DNA of 64,000 bases. It comes from Tritonibacter litoralis (GTDB taxonomy: Bacteria > Pseudomonadota > Alphaproteobacteria > Rhodobacterales > Rhodobacteraceae). The translations under genes and the position numbers were made by a program. This document shows, one piece after another, positions 8,894-19,588 of this stretch (its first letter is position 1; the number at the start of each line of letters is the position of its first letter). Under the pieces are notes generated by a model that was given only the letters and a program-made list of their open reading frames with translations, did not search any database and had not been told where the DNA came from. The stretch is taken from positions 248,001-312,000 of the forward strand of contig NZ_WIBF01000001.1 in assembly GCF_009496005.1 (NCBI RefSeq), in the 5' to 3' direction.

Positions 8894-10942
8894 TTATCCG
8901 CGACGCCGACGCCGACGACGCCCGGACCCTTCGGTCGCATCCCCACCGCCGCTGTTAAAGGACACATCCGGCAGATCGACCAAAGAGTTCAGGATTGGAA
9001 AAGGATCCACCGCATTGGGCATGGCAGAGGCGTTCACAAAATGCTCCTGGAAGCGCGCTTCTACGGCGGTTTCGATCTTTTCGATCTGGCGCACGGTCTC
9101 TTCGATCTCAGAGCGGGCATCGGTGTTCAGCAGAGCAATCCGCGCGCCTGTGCCTGCGGCGTTCCCGGCAGACGTGACTTTTTCCAGCGTGCAATCGGGG
9201 ATCATCCCCAGAACCATCGCGTGTTTGGCTGAGATATGCGCGCCAAAGGCACCGGCCAACACGACACGGTCCACCTTGTCCACCTCCAGCTTGTCCATCA
9301 ACAGACGTGCACCGGAATACAATGCGGCCTTGGCCATCTGGATTGCTCGCACATCGCCATTTGTCACTGTGATCACCGGCTCCCCATTGGCCGATCCATC
9401 CCACAGCACATAGGAATGCGTGCGCCCGTCCTGAATACAGCGTGTCGTCCCGGTCTGTTCGGCAGATCCGATCAGGCCAGAGGCATCAAGCAGCCCGGCC
9501 ATTCGCATCTCGGCCAGAGCTTCGATAATGCCGGACCCACAAATGCCGGTGATGCCGGTGGTGGCAATCGACAGGTCAAAGCCTTCTTCATCGGACCACA
9601 GGTCCGAGCCGATCACCTGGAAGCGGGGTTCTTTGGTCTCGGGGTTGATCTCCACACGTTCAATCGCACCAGGCGCGGCACGCTGTCCGCTGGAAATCTG
9701 CGCCCCTTCAAAGGCCGGGCCGGTGGGTGAGGAACAGGCCAGCACCTTGTCCTTGTTGCCCAAGAGGATTTCGGCATTGGTGCCGACGTCCACAACCAAA
9801 ACCAGATCTTCGGATTTGTCGGGGGCTTCGGACAGGGCAACGGCTGCGGCATCCGCCCCCACATGGCCTGCGATACAGGGCAATAGATACACACGGGCAG
9901 CTGGGTGGATGTTCAGATCCAGCTCCACCGCCCGCAACGACATGGCGTTAGAGGTTGCAAGTGCAAATGGCGCCTGACCCAGCTCAAATGGGTCAATGCC
10001 AAGGAACAGGTGGTGCATGACCGGGTTACAGACAAAGACCGCATCCACAATCAGCGCTTTGTCGATCTCGGCCTCAGTGGCGATCTGAGTGAACAGCGCA
10101 TTCATGCCTTCGCGCACGGCCGCTGTCATTTCCTGATCGCCGCCACTGTTCATCATCGCATAGGACACCCGGCTCATCAGATCCTCACCAAAGCGGATCT
10201 GGGGATTCATCACCCCAGAGGAGGCGACAACCTCTCCGGTTTTCAGATCACACAGATGCGCCGCGATGGTGGTTGAGCCCAAGTCAACGGCCAGGCCATA
10301 GACGGTGCCGTCATAATACCCAGGCCAGATGTGCATGATCTTGGGCGGGTGGGTGTCATCGCCAAGGTGCACCGCAACGGTGACTTTCCAATCCCCTTTG
10401 CGCAACACAGGCTGGAGCTGTTGCAGGATATGCAGGTCGGTTTTGACCCCTTTGATCTGCCACTGTTCTTCCAGCGCGGTGATCAGCCGCTCCATGTCCC
10501 CCGAAGGTTTGTGCATGTCGGGCTGTTCCACCTCTACATAAAACAGGCGGGTGGAGGGGTTCATGGTGATGTCGCGCGCTTCGGCGCGTTTGCGCACCAC
10601 TTGTTTGTGGACCTGGCTTTCGGGGGGGACGTCAATGACCACATCGCCCTGAACCGTAGCCTGACAGCCCAGACGCCGCCCATCAATCAGTCCGCGCTTG
10701 TCTTTGTAGCGTTGTTCAACCGCGTTCCACGCGCTCAGCGCGTCCTCGGACACTGTGACGCCGTGTTTGGCAAACTCACCATAGGACGGTGTGATCTGGC
10801 ATTTGGAACAAATCCCGCGCCCACCGCAGACCGAGTCCAGATCCACGCCCAATTGGCGCGCGGCTGTCAGAATGGGGGTGCCAACCGGAAAACGGCCGCG
10901 TTTGCCGGTTGGGGTAAACACAACAAGAGCATCGGTGGTCAT
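8894..10942 (-). CDS. RACo-type corrinoid reductive activator (2Fe-2S ferredoxin plus ASKHA ATPase, DUF4445)
   Basis: A 682-residue protein. The N-terminus has a ferredoxin-like cluster site, CGGRGICSKC near residues 37-46, with a fourth cysteine in GRRLGCQATV near 92. The rest is an ASKHA-type ATPase: YGLAVDLGSTTIAAHL near 215, LVLVVDVGTNAEILLGN near 385 and VVLAGAFGAHIS near 565. Known members (RamA, RACo) reduce inactive Co(II) corrinoid proteins for methyl transfer. No corrinoid protein or methyltransferase lies nearby. The ATG at 10942 is preferred over a GTG 8 codons earlier because the family begins here and AAGG precedes it. The tail is seven consecutive arginines. Confidence 0.85.
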   Translation of the reverse strand: MTTDALVVFTPTGKRGRFPVGTPILTAARQLGVDLDSVCGGRGICSKCQITPSYGEFAKHGVTVSEDALSAWNAVEQRYKDKRGLIDGRRLGCQATVQGDVVIDVPPESQVHKQVVRKRAEARDITMNPSTRLFYVEVEQPDMHKPSGDMERLITALEEQWQIKGVKTDLHILQQLQPVLRKGDWKVTVAVHLGDDTHPPKIMHIWPGYYDGTVYGLAVDLGSTTIAAHLCDLKTGEVVASSGVMNPQIRFGEDLMSRVSYAMMNSGGDQEMTAAVREGMNALFTQIATEAEIDKALIVDAVFVCNPVMHHLFLGIDPFELGQAPFALATSNAMSLRAVELDLNIHPAARVYLLPCIAGHVGADAAAVALSEAPDKSEDLVLVVDVGTNAEILLGNKDKVLACSSPTGPAFEGAQISSGQRAAPGAIERVEINPETKEPRFQVIGSDLWSDEEGFDLSIATTGITGICGSGIIEALAEMRMAGLLDASGLIGSAEQTGTTRCIQDGRTHSYVLWDGSANGEPVITVTNGDVRAIQMAKAALYSGARLLMDKLEVDKVDRVVLAGAFGAHISAKHAMVLGMIPDCTLEKVTSAGNAAGTGARIALLNTDARSEIEETVRQIEKIETAVEARFQEHFVNASAMPNAVDPFPILNSLVDLPDVSFNSGGGDATEGSGRRRRRRRG

Positions 10943-11062
10943 AAACTGAACCTTTTTTCTTCGCACGTCGCTGGAACATATCCCTTTTGCCGCAAAGGGA
11001 AAGGGGCCGCCACGCGAATTGCGACATCTAAAGGTTCAGTTCACCGCCAAATGGACGTCCCG

Positions 11063-12217
11063 CTAAGTAGAGCGCTCCTCAAGCCAGCGTAGAATTGCCT
11101 CGCGATCCCCATCCAGCTTTGGCGCAGGCGAACGGGTGGTCGGATCCGCCATCCCCGACAGTTTGATCGGATTGCCCGCCGCCACATAAGCAGGCGCGCC
11201 TGCCTTATCCAGCACTGACACGACCATATTGCGGGCCAACATCTGCGGATCCTCCATCGCTTGGACCACATTCTGGATCGGACCGGTGGGAATGCCGGCG
11301 GCTTCCAGCTTGTTCACCCAAAAATCAACGGGGCGATCGATGGTCACCGCTTCGATCAGCCGCTTGAGCAGCCGCGCATTCTCGCAACGCGCCATATTGG
11401 TGGCAAAACGGGGATCACCGGCAAGCGGCAGCTCCAAAGTTTCGCACAGGCGCGTAAACAGCACATCATTGCCGGCCGCAATCACAAACAGGCCGTCTTC
11501 AGCATGGAAGGTTTCAAACGGGGTAATGGACGGGTGACGGGCTCCGTTTGGCCGCGGCGCTTCGCCAGTGGTGGAGGCAATCGCCACCGCATGTTCCAAC
11601 AGGGCCAATTGGCTGTCGAGCATGGCCACATCCACCTTTTGCCCAGGTGCACCGGATTTAACCGACAACAGGGCCGCAAGGATCCCATGGGCCAGGAACA
11701 TGCCCGCAGCAATATCCCCGATCGAGGCCCCAACACGAACAGGTTCACGGTCGCGTTCGCCGGTGATCGACATCACGCCGCCACGGGCCTGCACCACCAT
11801 ATCATAGGCGGGTTTCAGGGAATCCGGTCCAGAATGGCCAAAGCCCGAGACCGCGCCATATATCAGCTTGGGGTGGCGCGCATGCAGATCGTCCCAGCCA
11901 TACCCCAAGCGCTCCATCACACCGGGGCGGTAGTTTTCCAAGATCACGTCAGACTGGGCCAGCAGCTGATCAAAGATCTCACGGTCCTCAGCCTTCTTCA
12001 AATCCAGCGCAATGCTTTCCTTACCGTGGTTGATGGCGGCAAAATAGGCGCTAAACCCATCCTTGAACGGGGGGAAGGCGCGGGTGTCATCACCAATTTC
12101 GGGGCGCTCGACCTTGATCACCTTGGCTCCGAGGTCAGAGAGGATCATCGAGGTATAGGGGCCCGCCAAAACATGGGTCAGATCGAGAACGACATATCCT
12201 TCAAGCGGTTGGGACAT
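11063..12217 (-). CDS. Family III CoA-transferase (CaiB/BaiF, formyl-CoA transferase-like)
   Basis: A 384-residue protein with the class III CoA-transferase layout: LDLTHVLAGPYTSMILSDLGA at the start, VIKVERPEIGDDTR near 35, and the presumed catalytic aspartate in GASIGDIAAGM (Asp168). Such enzymes move CoA between carboxylic acids, for example formyl/oxalate, carnitine or succinate/itaconate; the pair used here is unknown. The ATG at 12217 follows AAGGAAAAC; an upstream in-frame extension lacks family similarity. It is transcribed toward the RACo-like gene with a 120-base gap. A 19-bp dyad (12254-12272) lies just upstream. Confidence 0.88.
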   Translation of the reverse strand: MSQPLEGYVVLDLTHVLAGPYTSMILSDLGAKVIKVERPEIGDDTRAFPPFKDGFSAYFAAINHGKESIALDLKKAEDREIFDQLLAQSDVILENYRPGVMERLGYGWDDLHARHPKLIYGAVSGFGHSGPDSLKPAYDMVVQARGGVMSITGERDREPVRVGASIGDIAAGMFLAHGILAALLSVKSGAPGQKVDVAMLDSQLALLEHAVAIASTTGEAPRPNGARHPSITPFETFHAEDGLFVIAAGNDVLFTRLCETLELPLAGDPRFATNMARCENARLLKRLIEAVTIDRPVDFWVNKLEAAGIPTGPIQNVVQAMEDPQMLARNMVVSVLDKAGAPAYVAAGNPIKLSGMADPTTRSPAPKLDGDREAILRWLEERST

Positions 12218-12253
12218 GGTGTTTTCCTTTGAGGTTTTCACAAGGTTCAATAC

Positions 12254-12272
12254 GCGCAAGCCAGGCTTGCGC
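12254..12272. promoter_or_regulatory. 19-bp palindrome upstream of the CoA-transferase gene
   Basis: Half-sites GCGCAAGCC and GGCTTGCGC are perfect 9-base complements around a single central A. The dyad lies 37 bases upstream of the CoA-transferase start within the 260-base region shared with guaB. It looks like an operator for a dimeric repressor; a short RNA hairpin is an alternative reading. Confidence 0.5.
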
Positions 12273-12477
12273 ACGGGGGAGGTGGGGATGTGATGTCTTG
12301 CTTTGATACCGTGTTCCTTGTTCCAGATCATTTCAATCGGCATTTTGTTAGCGCAATCCCATGATTTGGACTTATCCGGTTGATGAACTGTCGTTTTGAG
12401 CAAAATCAGGGCTTTCCACTTTGACCAAACCGTGCCATAGGGTCACCGCCAAACGGGGTTATGCATGGGGTTGATAA

Positions 12478-13926
<1,449 letters not shown>

Positions 13927-13936
13927 GGAGACCAAG

Positions 13937-13969
13937 ATGGCCGCCTATTCTAGTGAGGCCGGGGCATGA
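13937..13969 (+). CDS. 10-residue reading frame coupling guaB to the rsmB-like gene
   Basis: A strong AAGGAG (13925-13930) sits 6 bases ahead of an ATG that opens a 10-codon frame (MAAYSSEAGA). Its TGA overlaps the ATG of the methyltransferase gene as ATGA. This looks like a translated leader that couples the downstream start rather than a functional peptide. Alternatively the Shine-Dalgarno is a relic of an older start. There is no direct evidence of expression. Confidence 0.4.
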   Translation: MAAYSSEAGA

Positions 13970-15132
13970 CCCCCGGTGCCCGCCTACAGGCGGCCATTGA
14001 AGTTCTGGATCAGATCTCGGCAGGCACGCCCGCAGAAAAAGCGCTGACGGGTTGGGCGCGGCGCAGCCGGTTTGCCGGATCCAAGGATCGCGCGGCCGTG
14101 CGCGATCACGTCTTTGACGCGCTGCGCTGTTGGCGGTCCCATGCGGCACTGGGCGGCGGAACCAGTGGCCGCGCCCGTATCCTGGGTGGACTGCGTGATC
14201 AGGGCGTCGCGCCAGAAACACTGTTTAATGGTGTTGGGCATGCGCCAGCTGCGCTGACAGAGGCAGAACAGACCCCACCACAGGCTGAGATGTCCGAAGC
14301 CGAGCGGCTGGATATTCCGGATTGGCTGTGGGATGCGTTTTCCCAAAGCTTGGGGCCCGATAGCGAAGCCGCGGCATTGGCCTTGCGCCAACGTGCGCCC
14401 GTTCATCTGCGCGTGAATCTGGCCCGCACAACGCGGGAAGCAGCGCAGGCCGCGCTGGCAGAGCAGGGGATCCAGACACATCCGCATCCAGCCGCCACCA
14501 CCGCATTGGAGGTCACCGAAGGCGCGCGCAAGATCCGCAATTGCGACGCCTTCCAATCCGGCCTGGTCGAGCTGCAAGACGCCGCAAGCCAAGCCGTGGT
14601 GGAATTGTTGCCGCTGCAAGACGGTCAGAGCGTTCTGGATTACTGCGCAGGCGGCGGCGGCAAAACGTTAGCGATGGCTGCGCTGGCCGATGTGTCCCTG
14701 GTAGCGCATGATGCAAATTACGCGCGGATGACCGACCTGCCTGCGCGCGCAGAACGGGCCGGGGCCAAGGTCGCGCTGTCCAATAGCCATGATCTTCAAC
14801 AACACGGCCCCTTTGATCTGGTGCTGTGTGATGTGCCATGTTCCGGTTCCGGCAGCTGGCGGCGTGCGCCCGACGGCAAATGGTCCTTGACCCAAGAGCG
14901 CCTGGACAGCATCCAGACCACCCAGTCCCGCATTCTGGATCAGGCATCCCAGCTGGTCGCCCAAGGCGGCACGCTGGCCTATGCAACCTGTTCCATGCTG
15001 GAGGCCGAAAACATGGTGCAGGTCAACCGCTTCCTTGCGCGCACGCCCGGTTGGACATTGCAGGAGATGAAATCCTGGAAAGTGCACGAGGGCCACGACG
15101 GGTTTTTTGTTGCCGTGTTGACGCACGCATAA
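13966..15132 (+). CDS. RsmB/NOP-family 16S rRNA (cytosine-C5) methyltransferase
   Basis: A 388-residue SAM-dependent RNA methyltransferase. The SAM-binding motif LDYCAGGGGKTLAM is near residue 223, and both family cysteines are present: VPCSGSGSWRR (Cys292) and YATCSMLEAEN (Cys342), used for release and nucleophilic attack on the cytosine ring. The N-terminal NusB-like region is short. The nearest named relative is RsmB, which makes m5C967 in 16S rRNA, but other NOP2/Sun members cannot be excluded. The start overlaps the stop of a 10-codon frame. Confidence 0.87.
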   Translation: MTPGARLQAAIEVLDQISAGTPAEKALTGWARRSRFAGSKDRAAVRDHVFDALRCWRSHAALGGGTSGRARILGGLRDQGVAPETLFNGVGHAPAALTEAEQTPPQAEMSEAERLDIPDWLWDAFSQSLGPDSEAAALALRQRAPVHLRVNLARTTREAAQAALAEQGIQTHPHPAATTALEVTEGARKIRNCDAFQSGLVELQDAASQAVVELLPLQDGQSVLDYCAGGGGKTLAMAALADVSLVAHDANYARMTDLPARAERAGAKVALSNSHDLQQHGPFDLVLCDVPCSGSGSWRRAPDGKWSLTQERLDSIQTTQSRILDQASQLVAQGGTLAYATCSMLEAENMVQVNRFLARTPGWTLQEMKSWKVHEGHDGFFVAVLTHA

Positions 15133-15168
15133 GCCGATTGGTAGGGTGCCTTTTGTGCTTGGCGCGCG

Positions 15169-15183
15169 TTAACTGAACCTTAA
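15169..15183. promoter_or_regulatory. CtrA-type binding box upstream of cckA
   Basis: TTAA-CTGAACC-TTAA matches the full CtrA consensus TTAA-N7-TTAA exactly. It lies 53 bases before the cckA start in a short intergenic region. CtrA is the end-point regulator of the CckA-ChpT phosphorelay, so a feedback loop is the natural reading. Confidence 0.65.
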
Positions 15184-15235
15184 CTCTAAATATCCATTGA
15201 TCAAGCATAGTTAAGAGAACCTATACGGAGCCCCG

Positions 15236-17560
15236 ATGGTTGGCCGTCCTAATACCTATGTGCCCCAATTAAAGGTGTTCCAAACGGAGAACACGCGCTT
15301 AATTGTCTCTGCCGTTTTGTCGGCGCTGTTGGTTGTTGCTCCGGCCCTGCTGGAACTGCCCAATTGGGTCGGGCGCGGTCTGGTGGCCGTGGGCCTGACG
15401 CTGACCTTGGTCACTGGGTTTGTCCTGTTACAAACGCAACTTCGTCTTCGCGCGCGCAATGTTGCCAGCACCCTGCTGACCGGCTTCATCGAACAAGACA
15501 GCGTGCCCTGTTTTGTGACCGACGAAGACGGGATGATCCACGCCTGCAACCCGGCGGCGGTCCAGGCCTATCATGGGGTTGAAAAAGACACGCTGGGTGG
15601 CAACCTGCGCGCCGTTCTCGCCAATCCATCGGCGGTGTTGTACCGGCTGAAATGCCGCGCCAAGAAAGAAGGCGCTGCACGTGAGGACATCGCGACTCGT
15701 CGTGGTCAACTGCGTCTGGCCGTCCACAAGATGGCTGGAGAAAGCTATTTGTGGCGCGTGGAGAATATCGCAGATCGCACCTCTCAAAACGGGCGCAGCC
15801 GTGAGGCGGCACCTTTTCCGATGTTAACCGTGGGCCGCACCGGCTCAGTTCTGTTTATGAACGAGGCCGCGCGGTCGTTTTTTGGCGAACGGGTGCGCGC
15901 CTTGGACGCGATCCTGACCAACGACGATATGGCGCCCGGACAGATCCAGACCATCGCCACCAAATCCGGTCTGAAACAGGTTCTGGTCCAAGAACACGAA
16001 CGCAGCCAAGGGCGGCGAGAGCTTTACTTTATTGAGGCCGAAGACAGCACCTCCCCTGGCGGAAAGACCGATTTCGAGACGCTGCCGGTGCCTTTCCTCA
16101 AGGTTGCGCCCAATGGTGACGTGCTGTTTGCCAACCGAATGGCGCTGTCGTTGCTTGGGCTCAAATCCTGTGATGGCCAAAAACTGGGGCAGGTGATGGA
16201 AGGTCTTGGCCGACCGATGGCGGATTGGCTGACGGACACCGTCAAAGGCATGGCCCCCAATAAATCCGAGTTCCTGCGTATTTCGCGCCGGGATCGCGAA
16301 ACCTTTGTTCAGGTCACTCTGACACGGGTGCTGGAAGAGGGTGAGCCGGTTCTGATTGCGGTCTTGAACGACGCAACCGAGCTAAAAACGCTTGAAGCTC
16401 AGTTTGTTCAAAGCCAGAAGATGCAGGCGATTGGCCAGCTGGCCGGCGGCGTGGCCCATGACTTTAACAACCTGTTGACGGCTATATCTGGCCATTGTGA
16501 CCTGCTGCTGCTGCGCCACGACCAAGGAGAACAGGATTACGGCGATCTGATCCAGATCCATGAAAATGCCAATCGCGCGGCTGCTTTGGTAAGCCAGCTG
16601 CTGGCGTTTTCGCGCAAGCAAACGCTGCAGCCCGAAATTCTGGATGTGCGCGATACGCTGTCGGACCTAACGCATCTGTTGAACAGGCTGGTTGGCGAAA
16701 AAGTCACGCTGACGCTCAGCCATGATCCGATCATGAAATCCATCTGGGCCGATAAACGCCAGCTGGAACAGGTGCTGATGAACCTTGTGGTGAACGCCCG
16801 CGATGCCATGCCCCAAGGCGGTGAGATCCGGATCGAAACCGAAGTCATCCATCTGGACAAAAACCTACAACGCAACCGTGCCACGGTTCCGGCGGGCGAA
16901 TGGGTGACCATCCGTGTGGCAGACGAAGGTATTGGGATCGACGCCGACCGCCTGGAAAAAGTGTTTGAGCCGTTTTACACCACCAAACGCACCGGCGAAG
17001 GCACTGGGCTGGGTCTGTCGACCGCTTACGGGATTATCAAACAGACCGGTGGCTTTATCTTTGTTGATTCCGTCAAAGGGCAGGGCACGCAATTCACCCT
17101 GTACTTCCCAGTTCACCGTCAGGACGCAACCGTTGATGCCGAGCCGGTGGAGAAAGCCGCAGAAAAAGCCGCGCCGTCCCACGGCGAGGGGGTGGTCCTG
17201 CTGGTCGAGGATGAGGCTCCCGTGCGCGCTTTTGCCTCCCGCGCGCTGCGCATGCGTGGCTACACGGTGCTGGAAGCGGACTCTGCCGAGGAGGCGCTGC
17301 ATATCCTTGAAGATGACAGCCTGATGGTCGATGTCTTTGTCACGGACGTGGTGATGCCCGGAATGGATGGCCCAAGCTGGGTCCGTCAAGCTCTGGTCAC
17401 CCGTCCTGAAACGCGGGTGGTCTTTGTTTCGGGCTATGCCGAAGGGGCATTTGACGATTCCGAACCGGAAGTGCCAAACTCAGTCTTCCTCCCGAAACCT
17501 TTCTCGCTCAACCAATTGACCGAGACAGTACACCAGCAAATGGAACCGGTTGAGGCGTGA
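15236..17560 (+). CDS. cckA: CckA-type hybrid histidine kinase
   Basis: This 774-residue membrane kinase has two transmembrane helices (about 20-40 and 47-68). PAS-like sensor regions follow at about 85-380. The HisKA box is [20 protein letters not shown] with His408. The catalytic domain carries [10 protein letters not shown] (N box) and [20 protein letters not shown] (G2 box), and the C-terminal receiver has Asp704 in [12 protein letters not shown]. CckA passes phosphate through ChpT to CtrA and controls cell cycle, motility and gene transfer agents in this group. A CtrA box stands upstream. The gene is convergent with the next gene, 7 bases away. Confidence 0.92.
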   Translation: MVGRPNTYVPQLKVFQTENTRLIVSAVLSALLVVAPALLELPNWVGRGLVAVGLTLTLVTGFVLLQTQLRLRARNVASTLLTGFIEQDSVPCFVTDEDGMIHACNPAAVQAYHGVEKDTLGGNLRAVLANPSAVLYRLKCRAKKEGAAREDIATRRGQLRLAVHKMAGESYLWRVENIADRTSQNGRSREAAPFPMLTVGRTGSVLFMNEAARSFFGERVRALDAILTNDDMAPGQIQTIATKSGLKQVLVQEHERSQGRRELYFIEAEDSTSPGGKTDFETLPVPFLKVAPNGDVLFANRMALSLLGLKSCDGQKLGQVMEGLGRPMADWLTDTVKGMAPNKSEFLRISRRDRETFVQVTLTRVLEEGEPVLIAVLNDATELKTLEAQFVQSQKMQAIGQLAGGVAHDFNNLLTAISGHCDLLLLRHDQGEQDYGDLIQIHENANRAAALVSQLLAFSRKQTLQPEILDVRDTLSDLTHLLNRLVGEKVTLTLSHDPIMKSIWADKRQLEQVLMNLVVNARDAMPQGGEIRIETEVIHLDKNLQRNRATVPAGEWVTIRVADEGIGIDADRLEKVFEPFYTTKRTGEGTGLGLSTAYGIIKQTGGFIFVDSVKGQGTQFTLYFPVHRQDATVDAEPVEKAAEKAAPSHGEGVVLLVEDEAPVRAFASRALRMRGYTVLEADSAEEALHILEDDSLMVDVFVTDVVMPGMDGPSWVRQALVTRPETRVVFVSGYAEGAFDDSEPEVPNSVFLPKPFSLNQLTETVHQQMEPVEA

Positions 17561-17567
17561 TCAGGCC

Positions 17568-18161
17568 TCAACCTATCCCATCATACAGCGCAAATTCTTC
17601 TGGCTTCTTGCGCCGGAACATCTGTTCAACCTCCGGCGAAAGCTGCACGTCCAGTGTCGGGCTGACATTGGAGCGCCGGGTGTCGATCTGGACCCCCAAA
17701 CGGCCCGTGAGGAATGCATCCAGTTTTTCTAGCTGGTCATAGCGGAACAGATGCGAAACCTTGCAACCGTTGGTCTGCGGTTCCAGAAATTTTGCCTGGC
17801 TTCCCACATTGGCATGGGCAGGCTGCGCGCCCCGGCAATAATCGCGCACAAATTCATCAAAGCTGACCCCCTTGGTCGAAGTCGCTTTGCCATCCAGAAA
17901 CGGGCGCTGACGGTATTTATACCAGCTTCCAAGCCAGCTGACCGGCTCGCGTACCACGGCCAAAAGTTCGGGTTCTGCATTGCAGATCTTGGCAAACATC
18001 GGGCGGAACCAGCGATTATATCTGAACACCGGTGAATGTTTCAGCTCGGGCGGGTTGGCCACAACCATATCCGCATGCGGGGCAAGAGCCTCCATATAGG
18101 CTGTTGTTCCGGTCTTGGGCACCGACAGAAAAACGAGGTTTTCCTTTAAAAAGACAAGCAT
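17568..18161 (-). CDS. Sulfotransferase-like protein
   Basis: A 197-residue protein with the 5'-phosphosulfate loop of sulfotransferases, LVFLSVPKTGTTAYMEAL, at residues 9-26, and the 3'-phosphate strand LLAVVREPVSWLGSWYKYR near 65-85. It probably transfers sulfate from PAPS to an unknown acceptor. The ATG at 18161 was chosen because the P-loop then sits at the usual place near the N-terminus; the 58-codon in-frame extension has no similarity and runs through the recA control region. It is short for the family but not broken. Confidence 0.75.
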   Translation of the reverse strand: MLVFLKENLVFLSVPKTGTTAYMEALAPHADMVVANPPELKHSPVFRYNRWFRPMFAKICNAEPELLAVVREPVSWLGSWYKYRQRPFLDGKATSTKGVSFDEFVRDYCRGAQPAHANVGSQAKFLEPQTNGCKVSHLFRYDQLEKLDAFLTGRLGVQIDTRRSNVSPTLDVQLSPEVEQMFRRKKPEEFALYDGIG

Positions 18162-18284
18162 TTCGTAAAGGTTCCAGTAAATCCTATGGCCAAAACTGGG
18201 CCATAAACCACTCTTTAACATTCCGGCCGCTGAGTGGGTATCAGAAGTTTTCGCTTGAAATGTTCCCCTTTTGATCGCACAAGA

Positions 18285-18299
18285 GAACAAGAGGCGAAC
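18285..18299. promoter_or_regulatory. LexA (SOS) box upstream of recA
   Basis: GAAC-AAGAGGC-GAAC is an exact match to the alphaproteobacterial LexA direct repeat GAAC-N7-GAAC. It is 57 bases upstream of the recA start. Confidence 0.85.
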
Positions 18300-18355
18300 A
18301 AAGCAGCGATTGCCGGCACCCCGCAGGTATGACACATAGAGAGGGACAAGGGACT

Positions 18356-19423
18356 ATGGCGGATCTTTTGACCATGAAAAAAGACAAAGTGAGCGACGAC
18401 AAACAAAAAGCGCTCGACAGTGCGCTGGCGCAGATTGAGCGTCAGTTTGGCAAGGGCTCGATCATGAAGCTCGGCGATGGCACCGCATTGGCTGAGATCG
18501 AGGCGTCCTCTACCGGATCGCTCGGTCTTGACATCGCGCTTGGCATTGGCGGTCTGCCGATGGGCCGGATCATCGAAATCTATGGGCCGGAAAGTTCCGG
18601 TAAAACCACGCTGACGCTGCATTGCATTGCAGAACAGCAGAAAAAGGGCGGTGTTTGCGCCTTTGTGGATGCGGAACACGCGCTGGACCCGCAATATGCA
18701 GCCAAGCTGGGCGTTGACCTGGACGAACTGCTGATTTCGCAGCCGGACACCGGTGAGCAAGCGCTTGAAATCACAGACACGCTGGTGCGTTCCGGTGCTG
18801 TAAACATGGTCATTGTGGACTCGGTGGCCGCGTTGACGCCGAAATCAGAGCTGGAAGGCGACATGGGCGACAGCAACGTGGGGGTCCAGGCACGCCTAAT
18901 GTCGCAAGCCATGCGCAAGCTGACCGGCTCAATCAGCCGTTCAAAATGCATGGTGATCTTCATCAACCAGATCCGGATGAAAATCGGCGTCATGTTCGGC
19001 TCCCCAGAAACCACGACCGGCGGGAACGCGTTGAAATTCTACTCCTCTGTACGTCTGGACATCCGCCGTATCGGCGCGATCAAGGACCGCGACGAGGTGG
19101 TCGGCAACGCAACCCGTGTGAAAGTGGTGAAAAACAAAGTTGCTCCGCCTTTCAAACAGGTAGAATTCGACATCATGTATGGCGAAGGCATCTCCAAAAT
19201 GGGTGAGCTTTTGGATCTGGGCGTGGCAGCCAGCGTGGTCCAGAAGTCCGGCGCCTGGTTCTCTTATGGGGATGAACGCATCGGGCAGGGGCGTGAGAAT
19301 GCCAAAACCTTCCTGCGTGACCACCCGGAAATCGCCTATGACATCGAGGACAAGATCCGCGCCGCCCATGGGCTGGAATTCGACCGCCCCGAAGGCGGCG
19401 ACGATGACATTCTAGAAGCGTAA
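18356..19423 (+). CDS. recA: Recombinase RecA
   Basis: A 355-residue RecA. Walker A is GPESSGKT at 77-84, Walker B lies in [15 protein letters not shown], loop L1 contains [10 protein letters not shown], and loop L2 is [21 protein letters not shown]. It forms ATP-dependent filaments on single-stranded DNA for strand exchange and for LexA cleavage. The ATG at 18356 follows AAGGG; an ATG 9 codons earlier is rejected on family length. A perfect LexA box upstream indicates SOS induction, and a hairpin terminator follows. Confidence 0.98.
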   Translation: MADLLTMKKDKVSDDKQKALDSALAQIERQFGKGSIMKLGDGTALAEIEASSTGSLGLDIALGIGGLPMGRIIEIYGPESSGKTTLTLHCIAEQQKKGGVCAFVDAEHALDPQYAAKLGVDLDELLISQPDTGEQALEITDTLVRSGAVNMVIVDSVAALTPKSELEGDMGDSNVGVQARLMSQAMRKLTGSISRSKCMVIFINQIRMKIGVMFGSPETTTGGNALKFYSSVRLDIRRIGAIKDRDEVVGNATRVKVVKNKVAPPFKQVEFDIMYGEGISKMGELLDLGVAASVVQKSGAWFSYGDERIGQGRENAKTFLRDHPEIAYDIEDKIRAAHGLEFDRPEGGDDDILEA

Positions 19424-19452
19424 AATCACTTCGACCAAATCGGTTTGAACGA

Positions 19453-19481
19453 GGGCGCGGACAGATGGTTTGCGCCCTTTT
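19453..19481 (+). terminator. Intrinsic terminator after recA
   Basis: Stem GGGCGC (19453-19458) pairs with GCGCCC (19472-19477) across a 13-base loop and is followed by TTTTC. It is 30 bases past the recA stop. Confidence 0.65.
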
Positions 19482-19588
19482 CATTTGGTTTTTCGACACA
19501 ACCCGGCACATTCTGTGGACAGCACCGCATCTGAGGGATAAACCGGGTCGACTATGCTGTGTAAGCCTCTGAAAAAGAGAGACGGAAG

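Noticed and set aside
18162-18335. Longer N-terminus for the sulfotransferase-like protein
   Set aside because: It would run through the recA LexA box, adds 58 residues without similarity, and moves the P-loop away from its usual place near the N-terminus.
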